This document shows positions 17,880 through 25,799 of a stretch of DNA of 64,000 nt, in pieces. The translations under genes were made by a program, and so were the position numbers. This DNA is from Tautonia sociabilis (GTDB lineage: Bacteria > Planctomycetota > Planctomycetia > Isosphaerales > Isosphaeraceae), in contig NZ_RYZH01000012.1 of assembly GCF_003977685.1 (NCBI RefSeq), forward strand, positions 1 through 64,000, given 5' to 3'. The notes beneath the pieces are model-generated. The model was not told the origin of the DNA. It did not search any database and was given only the letters and a program-made list of their open reading frames with translations. Positions within the stretch are counted from its first letter, which is position 1. The number at the start of each line of letters is the position of its first letter.

Positions 17880-18901
17880 CACACCCTCGACACGACCGCT
17901 CCGCCTTCTCCCTGATCGAGTTGCTGGTGGTCATCGGCATCCTCGGCCTGCTGGCCGCCTTGCTGATGCCCGCCGTCCAATCGGCCCGCGAGGCGGCGCG
18001 GCGGGCCATGTGCCAGAACAACCTGCACCAGATCGGCCTGGCCCTGCACGCCTACCACGACGCAAACACCACCTTCCCGCCGGCCACCACAGCCTATGGG
18101 GTCCGGGCCCGCTGCTACGGCGGCCTCTACTCTATCCATACCAGACTGTTGCCATACCTCGATCAACGCCCCCTCTTCGATGCCATCAACTTCGACACCG
18201 GCACCTGGCCTACCATCAGCCACCTTTCCCACGGGCCCGCGGGATGCCACGATTCAAACATTTTCAATCTTACTGTCATGGAAACTCAAATGGATCTTTT
18301 TCTCTGCCCGTCCGATGGCGGACCGTTCGCCGAAACCGGAAACAGCTATCGCGGCAATGTGGGCGTCGGCTCTCACTGGGGAGTCACCGCCGAGCATCCG
18401 GATAGTGGCAACGGCATCTTCCCCGAAGCGGACGGCCCCATCTCGATCAGCCGGGTGCCCGACGGCCTGAGTCACACCGTCGCCTTCAGCGAGCGGCTCC
18501 GAGGCTCGGGCCGGGAGGGCCGGTTGTCGCCCGAACGGGACGTCTTCAGCTTCGCCGATGGTCTCATCGTCCTGACCGCCGACGACCTGCTCAAGGTCTG
18601 CCGAATCTCGGCCCGGCCGTCGAATCCCCAGGAGGGATTCGTCCGGACGGGCCGCCGGTGGTTCTGGACCGGTCGGGGCAACACCCTCTACAACCACGCC
18701 CAGGCCCCCAACGGGGTCATCCCCGACTGCACCGCCGGTGGCCCCGTGATCGAAACCGACATGTTCACCGCGCGGAGCTGGCATCGGGGTGGCGTTCATG
18801 CGTTGATGGCCGACGGGTCGCTCCGGTTCGTCTCGGAGACGATCGCCACCCCCGTCTGGCGCGGATTCGGCTCGCGGAATGGCCGCGAGCCGGTGGACTG
18901 A
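17876..18901 (+). CDS. DUF1559 domain-containing pseudopilin (type II secretion/type IV pilin-like)
   Basis: A 341-aa member of the large planctomycete DUF1559 family. It opens with a prepilin-like N-terminus: RSAFSLIELLVVIGILGLLAALLMPA at about 7-32, with the conserved Glu after the processing site, then REAARRAMCQNNLHQIGLALHAYHD. Near the C-terminus HRGGVHALMADGSLRFV carries the family H-X9-DG motif. The frame is open further upstream, but the ATG at 17876 precedes the pilin helix directly and has AGGAAA upstream. Function is unknown; it probably forms or decorates a surface structure. It overlaps the preceding pseudogene by 4 bp. Confidence 0.93.
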   Translation: MTHPRHDRSAFSLIELLVVIGILGLLAALLMPAVQSAREAARRAMCQNNLHQIGLALHAYHDANTTFPPATTAYGVRARCYGGLYSIHTRLLPYLDQRPLFDAINFDTGTWPTISHLSHGPAGCHDSNIFNLTVMETQMDLFLCPSDGGPFAETGNSYRGNVGVGSHWGVTAEHPDSGNGIFPEADGPISISRVPDGLSHTVAFSERLRGSGREGRLSPERDVFSFADGLIVLTADDLLKVCRISARPSNPQEGFVRTGRRWFWTGRGNTLYNHAQAPNGVIPDCTAGGPVIETDMFTARSWHRGGVHALMADGSLRFVSETIATPVWRGFGSRNGREPVD

Positions 18902-18973
18902 CCGCGGTGGCCCGCCCGGTGCCGCCTCGGACCTGATTCCCACCTTCGAAACCGGATACGGAGGCTCGGGTCG

Positions 18974-19396
18974 ATGAATCAATCGAAGATGTTCACCCTG
19001 CTCCTGCTGGCCGGTGGACTGGGGCTCCTCACAGTCTTCTGGACGGGCCAGCCCTACTCCCGGCGTCTCAGCGACACGGAGCTTGCTGCAGTGTCCGGCC
19101 GCGACCCGAACTCGAAGGCGGTCACCTTTGACTGCGCCCCCTCGAGCCTCGATGAGGGCCAGGTCGCCTGGAGCAACTGCGACGGTCAAGCCCCGGACAC
19201 TCCATGCGTATCCTGCGAACATTTCATCGCCACTGGTGAGCCGGGCGTTGGCACCAACGTTCAGTTTGCGGGCGCCAACGCACGCTGCACCCCCTTCAGG
19301 AAATACGTCGGCAAATGTGACAACGGCGAATGCACGGACCGAATGCTCACTCCCGACCGATGCGATGGCAGGGCCCCACAGTATTTCCCCCAGTAG
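18974..19396 (+). CDS. Cys-rich secreted small protein with LSDxELxxVSG motif
   Basis: A 140-aa protein with an N-terminal hydrophobic segment (about 7-25), then RRLSDTELAAVSGRD at about 30-44, which resembles the LSxxELxxVxGG leader motif of double-glycine bacteriocin-type precursors, except that Arg replaces the second Gly. The rest has eight cysteines (including CVSC and CDNGEC), compatible with disulfides outside the cytoplasm. No enzyme motif is seen. Similar arrangements, a signal helix followed by this motif and a Cys-rich domain, recur in planctomycete accessory loci as far as I recall. It lies 72 bp after the DUF1559 gene and ends before a hairpin at 19424. Confidence 0.75.
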   Translation: MNQSKMFTLLLLAGGLGLLTVFWTGQPYSRRLSDTELAAVSGRDPNSKAVTFDCAPSSLDEGQVAWSNCDGQAPDTPCVSCEHFIATGEPGVGTNVQFAGANARCTPFRKYVGKCDNGECTDRMLTPDRCDGRAPQYFPQ

Positions 19397-19423
19397 TTCC
19401 GTCCAAACGCCAAACCGAAAAGG

Positions 19424-19452
19424 CGCCCCCCGTCTCGCCGTGGCGGGGGGCG
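19424..19452 (+). terminator. Hairpin after the Cys-rich protein gene
   Basis: A 9-bp perfect stem, CGCCCCCCG (19424-19432) with CGGGGGGCG (19444-19452), and an 11-nt loop, followed by TCTTCC rather than a long U-tract. It lies 28 bp after the stop at 19396 and could partially terminate transcription before the next gene. Confidence 0.5.
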
Positions 19453-19476
19453 TCTTCCCGAGCATGGAGGGACGAG

Positions 19477-20571
19477 ATGCACGCGATCTTGATCGCGCTC
19501 GCCGCTTGCGGACAGTCGCCGGAGCTGGACGCCGACCCGTTCCTGAGAGTCATCCGAGGTTTACACGACGACATCGCCGACGTCTCGCTGGTTTATGAAG
19601 CCGTTATTGAGGTGAGGGGCCCAGGGCAATCTGCGGATCGGGACGAAATTCAGGGCACTTACGTGTACCGGAGCGATGGCGCTTCCGTAATTGATTCCTT
19701 CACCCACTCCTCTGCGGCCGGCGCCGCGTTCACACATCGTCGTTATGCCCTGCTTGAGGGCCGACTTGAGGAGACGTATGACAGCCCGGATCTGATGGGA
19801 GTTCCCCTGCCTGTCATCACCGGGTCAGGCAGCGGAGGCGTGCTGAACATGCCCGGCTCGCCGCATCGCATTCTCTACCTCTGGTACTTCGCACCCTCCG
19901 AGAATTTGACAATGGAGGGGTTCGAGAACCTGGGCTGGGAGGAGATCGACGGGCACCGCTGCCTGCACGTGCGTCTGCAACGCCACCCGGGGTCTCGAAC
20001 GACATCGATCTCGTTCTGGATTGATCTGGAACGAGGGGGACACCCACTCCGGATGGAGATGCATGACGACGGCAAGCTCCTAAGCCGGGTCGATCAGATC
20101 AGGCTCAACTCGTTCAACGTCAATGGCACGGAGTATTGGCTGCCGGTGCATGGCGTCCAGGAGACCTACTGGGACGGAAAGACCTACCACGACGAGCCGA
20201 CCGTTCGCGAGACGTACGACGTCGTCCGCAGTTCCGTTCGGTTCAATCAGAATCCGCCCGATCACATCTTCACCGCCGAAGGAGCCCCGAAGAAACCGGC
20301 CGACCCGGGACTTCGAGCCTTGGATGACGACTTTCAGCGCCAGGTGGCCCAGGCCAAGTCGGCCCCGATGCCCCGGACCGATCCGGACAGCGTGCAGGAG
20401 AACCTGGACCGGCGTCTGGCCGAAGCCGAGCGGCAGGCCGAGATGGTCGAGGCCTCGTCGGCGGCCCGCCGGGTCTGGGGGCCCGGCAGGCTCTCCCGGA
20501 TTGGCCTGGCCGTGTTCGGCATCGTCGCCATCGGCGTCGCCCTGACGCTGGCGATCCGAAGGAGTGTCTGA
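19477..20571 (+). CDS. Exported hypothetical protein with C-terminal transmembrane anchor
   Basis: A 364-aa product from ATG 19477, which has GGAGG 6 bp upstream. The frame is open to 19330, but that extension overlaps the previous gene. The N-terminus is a short hydrophobic stretch ending in ALAACG, which looks like a minimal lipobox. A beta-rich body of about 280 residues follows, with features reminiscent of the LolA/outer-membrane lipoprotein-sorting fold (repeated strands such as GHRCLHVRL and ISFWIDLERGGHPLRMEM). Then comes a charged helix (about 295-335) and a terminal hydrophobic helix VFGIVAIGVALTLAI. Function is unknown; it is the last gene of the module. Confidence 0.75.
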   Translation: MHAILIALAACGQSPELDADPFLRVIRGLHDDIADVSLVYEAVIEVRGPGQSADRDEIQGTYVYRSDGASVIDSFTHSSAAGAAFTHRRYALLEGRLEETYDSPDLMGVPLPVITGSGSGGVLNMPGSPHRILYLWYFAPSENLTMEGFENLGWEEIDGHRCLHVRLQRHPGSRTTSISFWIDLERGGHPLRMEMHDDGKLLSRVDQIRLNSFNVNGTEYWLPVHGVQETYWDGKTYHDEPTVRETYDVVRSSVRFNQNPPDHIFTAEGAPKKPADPGLRALDDDFQRQVAQAKSAPMPRTDPDSVQENLDRRLAEAERQAEMVEASSAARRVWGPGRLSRIGLAVFGIVAIGVALTLAIRRSV

Positions 20572-20735
20572 TGGACGTCTCGGACCCTCGCCGCACGGGC
20601 CATTCCATCGTGCTCCGGCCCGTCGGCCACACCGGGACGAGGGTGCAGGTCATCGATGGGGACCGGCCACCGCTGGTCCTCGACGCAACCGATCTGGCCA
20701 ATCGCCCGGATTGGACCGGGATCGCTCGGATCGGC

Positions 20736-21104
20736 TCAGGCGAATTCGTCGATCGGCGAGACCGCCTTCTCGGGGGAGAGCAGGGCGACCAGCTCCCGGG
20801 CCGTCTCGCGGTCTTCCTTGCCGACGATCAGCCGGGCTCGGCCATCGACGGCGCCGGGGAACTCCTCCCAGGAGCGCAGCGAGGAGGTCTGGATGGCCAG
20901 CACGTCCCGGAACCAGCCCTTGCGGAGCGTCATCGCGGTAATCACCTCGCGGGGCAGGCGGGCCTCGCGCACCCGGGCCTTGGGGAGGCAGCCCCACTGG
21001 ACGATCCGGTACTCAAGGACGAGATCCTCGTCCTCCAGGCGGAGCAGGCCCTTGATCTCGTGAAACGACGACCAGTCCGTGCAGGCGAACGGGAAGGCAA
21101 TCAT
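20736..21104 (-). CDS. Conserved hypothetical protein, possible PH-like fold
   Basis: A 122-aa cytoplasmic protein beginning MIAFPFACTDWSSFHEIKGLLRL. The alternating beta-strand pattern (DEDLVLEYRIV, ARVREARLP, ITAMTLRKGWFRDVLAIQT) followed by a C-terminal helix (ETARELVALLS) resembles a bacterial pleckstrin-homology-like domain, but this is structural guesswork. No signal peptide. It is the last of three small minus-strand genes; the zinc-ribbon gene is 114 bp upstream. Confidence 0.7.
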   Translation of the reverse strand: MIAFPFACTDWSSFHEIKGLLRLEDEDLVLEYRIVQWGCLPKARVREARLPREVITAMTLRKGWFRDVLAIQTSSLRSWEEFPGAVDGRARLIVGKEDRETARELVALLSPEKAVSPIDEFA

Positions 21105-21218
21105 GATGGCATCCTCGGCCCGAGCCCCCGGAGATTGTGGTCGGTGACGAGACCTGTTCGTTCGCCAGTCGTCGAGATTCTGGAGGAAATCCGACCGGGC
21201 CGCGCTCGTTTCGGCCGG

Positions 21219-21401
21219 TCAGCCGGGGCCGCCCTCGCAGCAGGTCTCGCAGATCGTCCGGCATCGGGAGCAGACGAGCTTCATCTTCACCTCGATCAGC
21301 GTCCCGCCGCAGGCCGGGCAGGCCGGGAGACAGGAGGCGGGGGGGGCTTCGGTCCGAGGGGGTTCCTCGGGAGGGGTCCGGGGGCGTTCGGGGGGTCGCA
21401 T
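21219..21401 (-). CDS. Small zinc-ribbon protein
   Basis: A 60-aa protein with a Pro-rich N-terminus and a C-terminal zinc ribbon: CPACGG then CSRCRTICETCCEGG. Two CxxC knuckles are 16 residues apart, followed by CETCC, so at least one zinc can be bound. It may mediate protein or nucleic acid contacts. It has the same orientation as the hypothetical gene downstream and the thioesterase upstream. Confidence 0.7.
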   Translation of the reverse strand: MRPPERPRTPPEEPPRTEAPPASCLPACPACGGTLIEVKMKLVCSRCRTICETCCEGGPG

Positions 21402-21690
21402 GGCGGCAGGCTCCCTGCGGGGGCTCGAGCCGATCGGTCGGGTGTCCCAGGTCGATCATCGGGCGGCCAGGGGGGGGAGATCGACCCCGGGCCTTCCGGG
21501 GCCGATCTGCCGGGCGATCGTCCCGGCACGATCGGCGCCATCGGCCCGAGACGATCGCCAGCCCTCGTTCCCGGCTCCTCGCTCGCTCGAAGGGAACGGA
21601 CGGGCGCCCCGGTCGGCTCGAGGGGGAACCAGGCCGGGGTCGTGGGAGGAGGCCCGAGCGCCGGGGATGCTCCTTCCCGAGGATTCGGGG
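21402..21690. other. Short intergenic region
   Basis: 289 bases between the zinc-ribbon and thioesterase genes. I see no gene or strong regulatory motif in it. Confidence 0.5.
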
Positions 21691-22098
21691 TCAGCCGCCG
21701 AGCCGTTCTCGCTTGCGGGCAACCCGTCGGGCGAAGCGATCGGCGTCGATCACCCGGCGGCGGTGGATTCCTCGGGCGAGGAGTTCCAGGTCGTCCCGGG
21801 CCTCGACCTGGAAGGTGACGACCGGGCCGTCGACGTGGATCACCCGGGCCCGGCAGACGACCGAGGTCCCTTCCGGGGCCGGGGCGAGGTGGTCGACCTG
21901 AATGAAGGTGCCGACGGATCGCTCGTGCTCCTCCAGGCAGGGGGCGATCGCGTTCCGGGCGGCGTACTCCAGGTGGGCGACCAGCCAGGGGGTCGCCAGC
22001 ACGGCGGGCATGCGGGCGTCGGCGAAGACGATCCGGTTCGTCTCGTCGACGGTAATCCGCTCCTCGCCGGTCATGCCGGCCCGGGGAGAGGTCTTCAT
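21691..22098 (-). CDS. Thioesterase of the fluoroacetyl-CoA thioesterase (FlK) like hotdog family
   Basis: A 135-aa hotdog-fold protein. It carries the FlK-like signatures: Thr in MPAVLATPWLV, Glu in AHLEYAARNAI, and His in the VGTFIQVDHLAPAPEG block, corresponding to the Thr/Glu/His catalytic set of FlK. The closing strand pairs are VVCRARVIHVDGPVVTFQVEARDD. Most members of this branch in non-fluorometabolising bacteria hydrolyse unknown acyl-CoA thioesters, so substrate is not assigned. The first ATG has a second in-frame Met at residue 9. Confidence 0.85.
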   Translation of the reverse strand: MKTSPRAGMTGEERITVDETNRIVFADARMPAVLATPWLVAHLEYAARNAIAPCLEEHERSVGTFIQVDHLAPAPEGTSVVCRARVIHVDGPVVTFQVEARDDLELLARGIHRRRVIDADRFARRVARKRERLGG

Positions 22099-22396
22099 CG
22101 GCGGGGCTCCGGAGAGGGCGTCGGGGGGTGGGTGATTCGGGGATCGGAGGACGGCGGCGGGCGGATCGTGGGAGGCGAAGGCCCGACCGCGATCCGGGAG
22201 ATCATTGCCGACAGGATACCACGAGGCGAGGGGAACCGGGCGGGAAGGGCCGTCGAGCGTCGGGGGTGATCGGGAATCGTGCCGGCGAGGGGCCTCCGGC
22301 TAGAATGGGGGTCGCGGGCCGGCATGATCGCCCTCGTCCTTCTCCGTCTTCGCGATCGCCCCGGATCGATCGGCCCGCGGGGTGCTCCCGGTTCTC

Positions 22397-25393
22397 ATGA
22401 CGCTCCGACGATCCCTCGCGCCGATGCCGCTCCTCGGGCTGGCCTGCCTGGCGGCGCTCTGCCTGGTCTGCTTCGGCGACGCGATGTTCCGGGGCGGGCA
22501 GTTCGCCTACCGGGACGCGGGCCACTTCTACTACCCGCTCAACAAGGTCGTCCAGGACGAGTGGGCCGCCGGCCGGGTGCCGCTGTGGAACCCCTGGGAG
22601 AACGGCGGCATGCCGCTGCTCGGTCAGGCGACCTCGGCGGCGCTGTATCCCGGCAAGCTGCTGTTCGTGGGGGTCCCGTACGAGTGGGGGGCCCGAATCT
22701 ACATCATCGCCCATGTCTTGCTGGCGGTCGGGGCGATGTTCGCCCTGATGCGGCACTGGGGAGTCAGCCGGGCCGGGGCGGCGCTGTCGAGCCTGGGGTT
22801 TGGGTTCGGCGTGCCGGTGCTGTTCCAGTACTGCAACATCATCTTCCTCGTCGGCGCCGCGTGGATGCCGCTGGGTCTGCTGGCGGCCGACCGCCTGGTG
22901 CGGCTCCGGCGGCGTCGAGCGGTCGTGGAGCTGGCGGCGGTGCTGGCGATGCAGACGCTGGGGGGAGACCCGCAGGCGACCTACGTCACCGGGCTGATCG
23001 CCGCGGGCTACGCGATGGCGATCGCCGGGGGGAGGAGGCCGGGAGGGGAGGATCGGCCCCGCCGGGGGAGGCGTCGGGGGCTCGTCGCGCTGGCGGCGGT
23101 CGCCGGCCTGTCGGCTTGGATCGCGGCGACGATCGCGGCGGGGATCTGGCTGCCCGACCTGAGGCCGGAGCCGACCCAGACCCGGCCGATGCCGGTCTTC
23201 CCCTGGACGCCTTACGCCTCAAAGGCGGTGCTGGTCCCCTGGGCGATCGGGGCGGTCGTGCTGCTGGCGGCCTGGAGGAAATCGCCCCGGGGGAAGGCGA
23301 GACTCGGGGCGCTGGCGCTGCTGATCGGCTCGGCGGTGCTGGCGGGGTTGCTGGCGGCGGCGCAATTGCTGCCGTCGGTCGAGTTCAACGGGATGACCGG
23401 CCGGGCCTCGCAGGAGGGGGCGCACGAGATCTACGCCTTCAGCGTCGAGCCGTACCGGCTGGCGGAGTTCTTCTGGCCGAATGTCTTCGGGGTGGCCTTC
23501 GGGGTGGAATCGACCTGGCTGTACGCCCTGCCGCCGTTCGGGTCGCAGAAGATCTGGATCCCGTCGCTGTACGTGGGGGGGCCGGTGATCGTGCTGGCGA
23601 TCGCCGGCTTCGGCTTCCGGGGAGGGTCGCCGGGCCGGGGGATGCTGGCGGGGGTCGCCCTGCTGGGAGTGCTGGCGGGGCTGGGAACGTACACCAGCCC
23701 GCTCTGGTACGCGAGGTTCTCCCCGGAGCTGGCCGATCGGCTCGGACCGCACGACCCGGCCATGACCGGCCCGGTGCGGCTGGACGGCGAATTGCGAGAC
23801 GGCGACGGCAGCGTTTACTGGCTGCTGGCCGCCGGCCTGCCCGGGTTTGGCGCCTTCCGCTACCCGGCGAAGTTCCTGACCTTCGCCGCCGTTGGCATCG
23901 CCGGCCTGGCCGGATTCGGGTGGGACCGGCTGGTCGCCGGGCGTCGCCGGCCGGTGGTGGCGACGGCGGCGACGATCCTGGCGTTGACCGTCGCGGTCGG
24001 GGTCGCGTTCGCGGCCAACGCCGACCGCTTCGTCTCCTGGGTCGCCTCCAGCCCGATGGCGGAGCAGGGGGGGACCTTCGGGCCGATCCAGCCCGAGGGG
24101 GCCAGGGATGAGGCCTCCCGGGCGCTGGGGCACGCCTCGGTGATGATGGCGGCGATGCTCGTGCTGGCCGCGATGGCCCCGCGCCGCCCCCGGCTGGCCT
24201 CCGCCCTGGTCCTGGTGGCGCTGACGGCCGACCTGGCGGTGGCCAACGGCCGGTTCGTGATGACGGTGCCCCAGGAATTGCTCGACGAGAACGCCACGCC
24301 GAGGGTCCTGGAGGTGATCGCCCAGGCCGAGGAGGAGGAGCCGGCCGACGGCCCGTACCGGATCCACCGGATGCCCGTCTGGAGCCCGCCGGGGTGGATG
24401 CTCTCCGGCGACCCGGGCCGGGTCCAGGAGCTGGTCCGGTGGGAGCGGGGCACACTCCAGCCGAAGTACGGGCTGCTCTCGGGAGTGGAGTACACACACA
24501 CCGAGGGAACGGCCGAGCTTTATGACATCATGTTCTTCTTCGCCCCCTTCCAGCGCCGGCTGCGGGCCGAGGCGGCCCGGCTGCTCAACGCGACGCCGGG
24601 CCAGGAGATCGTCGTCTTCCCCCGCCGCGGGTTCGACCTGTGGAACACGAGGTACTTCGTGGTGCCGCTCGTCTCCGGCGACTGGAACAACGAGTTCCGC
24701 TCCTACGCCAGCTTCCTGCCCGACACCTCGCCGATCGACCCCGACCCCGACGCCCTGGCGGCGATGTCCGACGAGGAGAAGCGGCGGCTCTACCTGGAGG
24801 AGGACGTGCAGGTCCTCCGCAACGAGGCCGCCTTCCCCCGGGCCTGGGTGGTGCACAAGGTCCGGGCGCTGGACCCGATCGAGGGGCTCGACCGCGACGC
24901 CCGGGCCGCCCGGAACATCGAGCTGCTCCACCCCGGCCCCGGCGACCTGTTCTGGGACGACCCGAGCCTGCCGGTCTACGACCTCCGGCAGATCGCCTGG
25001 GTCGAGCCGGACGACCCGACGGTCCTCAACGGCTACGTCCCCGGCGGCCCGCCCTCGGCGGAGGAACGGGTGGAGGTCGTCTCGCACGAGCCGACGCGAG
25101 TCGTCCTGCGGGCGACGCTCAACCGCCCCGGCGTCGTCGTGCTGGCCGACGTGTATTACCCCGGCTGGCGGCTGACGATCGACGGGGAGCCCGCTCCGAT
25201 CATCCGCACCAACCGCATGATGCGCGGGGCCGCGGTGAAGGCTGGAACGCACGAACTTGTCTACACGTATGAACCCGATTCCTTCCGGATCGGCTGCCTC
25301 GGCTCGGCGGCCGGGCTGGCGCTGGCGGTGGGGCTGCTCGGCTGGTCGGCCCTGCGGCCGAGGATCGGCGGGGCCGGGCCGGAAGGAGGCTGA
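22397..25393 (+). CDS. YfhO family integral membrane protein (putative glycosyl-lipid transferase)
   Basis: A protein of 998 aa from ATG 22397 (a GTG at 22382 would add 5). The N-terminal membrane domain holds a dozen or so hydrophobic segments through about residue 600. The YfhO-like early signature is GGQFAYRDAGHFYYPLNKVVQDEWAAG then VPLWNPWENGGMPLLGQ near 35-80, as in GT-C-like membrane glycosyltransferases. The C-terminal 350 residues are a soluble extracytoplasmic part ending in a beta domain (YYPGWRLTIDGEPAP) and a last helix. In other bacteria YfhO relatives glycosylate lipoteichoic acids; the acceptor here is unknown. A TAGAAT hexamer at 22301-22306 may be its -10. It stands alone. 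Confidence 0.85.
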   Translation: MTLRRSLAPMPLLGLACLAALCLVCFGDAMFRGGQFAYRDAGHFYYPLNKVVQDEWAAGRVPLWNPWENGGMPLLGQATSAALYPGKLLFVGVPYEWGARIYIIAHVLLAVGAMFALMRHWGVSRAGAALSSLGFGFGVPVLFQYCNIIFLVGAAWMPLGLLAADRLVRLRRRRAVVELAAVLAMQTLGGDPQATYVTGLIAAGYAMAIAGGRRPGGEDRPRRGRRRGLVALAAVAGLSAWIAATIAAGIWLPDLRPEPTQTRPMPVFPWTPYASKAVLVPWAIGAVVLLAAWRKSPRGKARLGALALLIGSAVLAGLLAAAQLLPSVEFNGMTGRASQEGAHEIYAFSVEPYRLAEFFWPNVFGVAFGVESTWLYALPPFGSQKIWIPSLYVGGPVIVLAIAGFGFRGGSPGRGMLAGVALLGVLAGLGTYTSPLWYARFSPELADRLGPHDPAMTGPVRLDGELRDGDGSVYWLLAAGLPGFGAFRYPAKFLTFAAVGIAGLAGFGWDRLVAGRRRPVVATAATILALTVAVGVAFAANADRFVSWVASSPMAEQGGTFGPIQPEGARDEASRALGHASVMMAAMLVLAAMAPRRPRLASALVLVALTADLAVANGRFVMTVPQELLDENATPRVLEVIAQAEEEEPADGPYRIHRMPVWSPPGWMLSGDPGRVQELVRWERGTLQPKYGLLSGVEYTHTEGTAELYDIMFFFAPFQRRLRAEAARLLNATPGQEIVVFPRRGFDLWNTRYFVVPLVSGDWNNEFRSYASFLPDTSPIDPDPDALAAMSDEEKRRLYLEEDVQVLRNEAAFPRAWVVHKVRALDPIEGLDRDARAARNIELLHPGPGDLFWDDPSLPVYDLRQIAWVEPDDPTVLNGYVPGGPPSAEERVEVVSHEPTRVVLRATLNRPGVVVLADVYYPGWRLTIDGEPAPIIRTNRMMRGAAVKAGTHELVYTYEPDSFRIGCLGSAAGLALAVGLLGWSALRPRIGGAGPEGG

Positions 25394-25799
25394 TCGGACG
25401 AACCTCCCGGAGAGGTTCCCCCTGCAACCCGAGCGGACGCGATGCGATCTCTCCTGTTCCCGACGAGCTCCGCCCTCCGCTTGCTGGTCGCCCTCGGCGG
25501 CGAGACGTTCCTCTTCGCCGTCGCCAGGCGAGACGGCCCGACCGACGCAACCTTCACCCGGGCCGAACCCGGCGAGGGGCAGGCCCTCGTGGAGGTCCTC
25601 GGCGAAGGGGGCACGATCGACACCAGGAACGGATCCGGGACGGATTGATTCGAAGGCGACCAGGTGCACCTGGATCGGATCGCCCCGACCCCCTGATCGG
25701 AAAGGGAAGGCGTCTCCCCTCCCGACCTTCGCCCTCGGATCGGGAGGATGGAGATGACGGGGAGGGCCTCCGATCGTCATCCCCACGCTCGAGCTGGCG
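25394..25799. other. Intergenic region between convergent genes
   Basis: 406 bases between the YfhO and TPR genes, which converge. A short plus-strand frame at 25442-25648 exists (68 codons) but shows no homology pattern or good ribosome-binding site. No clear terminator. Confidence 0.5.

Noticed and set aside
20571-21818. A plus-strand frame starting right after the module's last gene (MDVSDPRRTGHS...)
   Set aside because: The first 55 codons look superficially normal and overlap the upstream stop, but it then runs antisense through three small minus-strand genes with better protein character.
25442-25648. A 68-codon plus-strand frame after the YfhO gene
   Set aside because: No ribosome-binding site, no recognisable pattern, and overlapping frames on the other strand are equally open.
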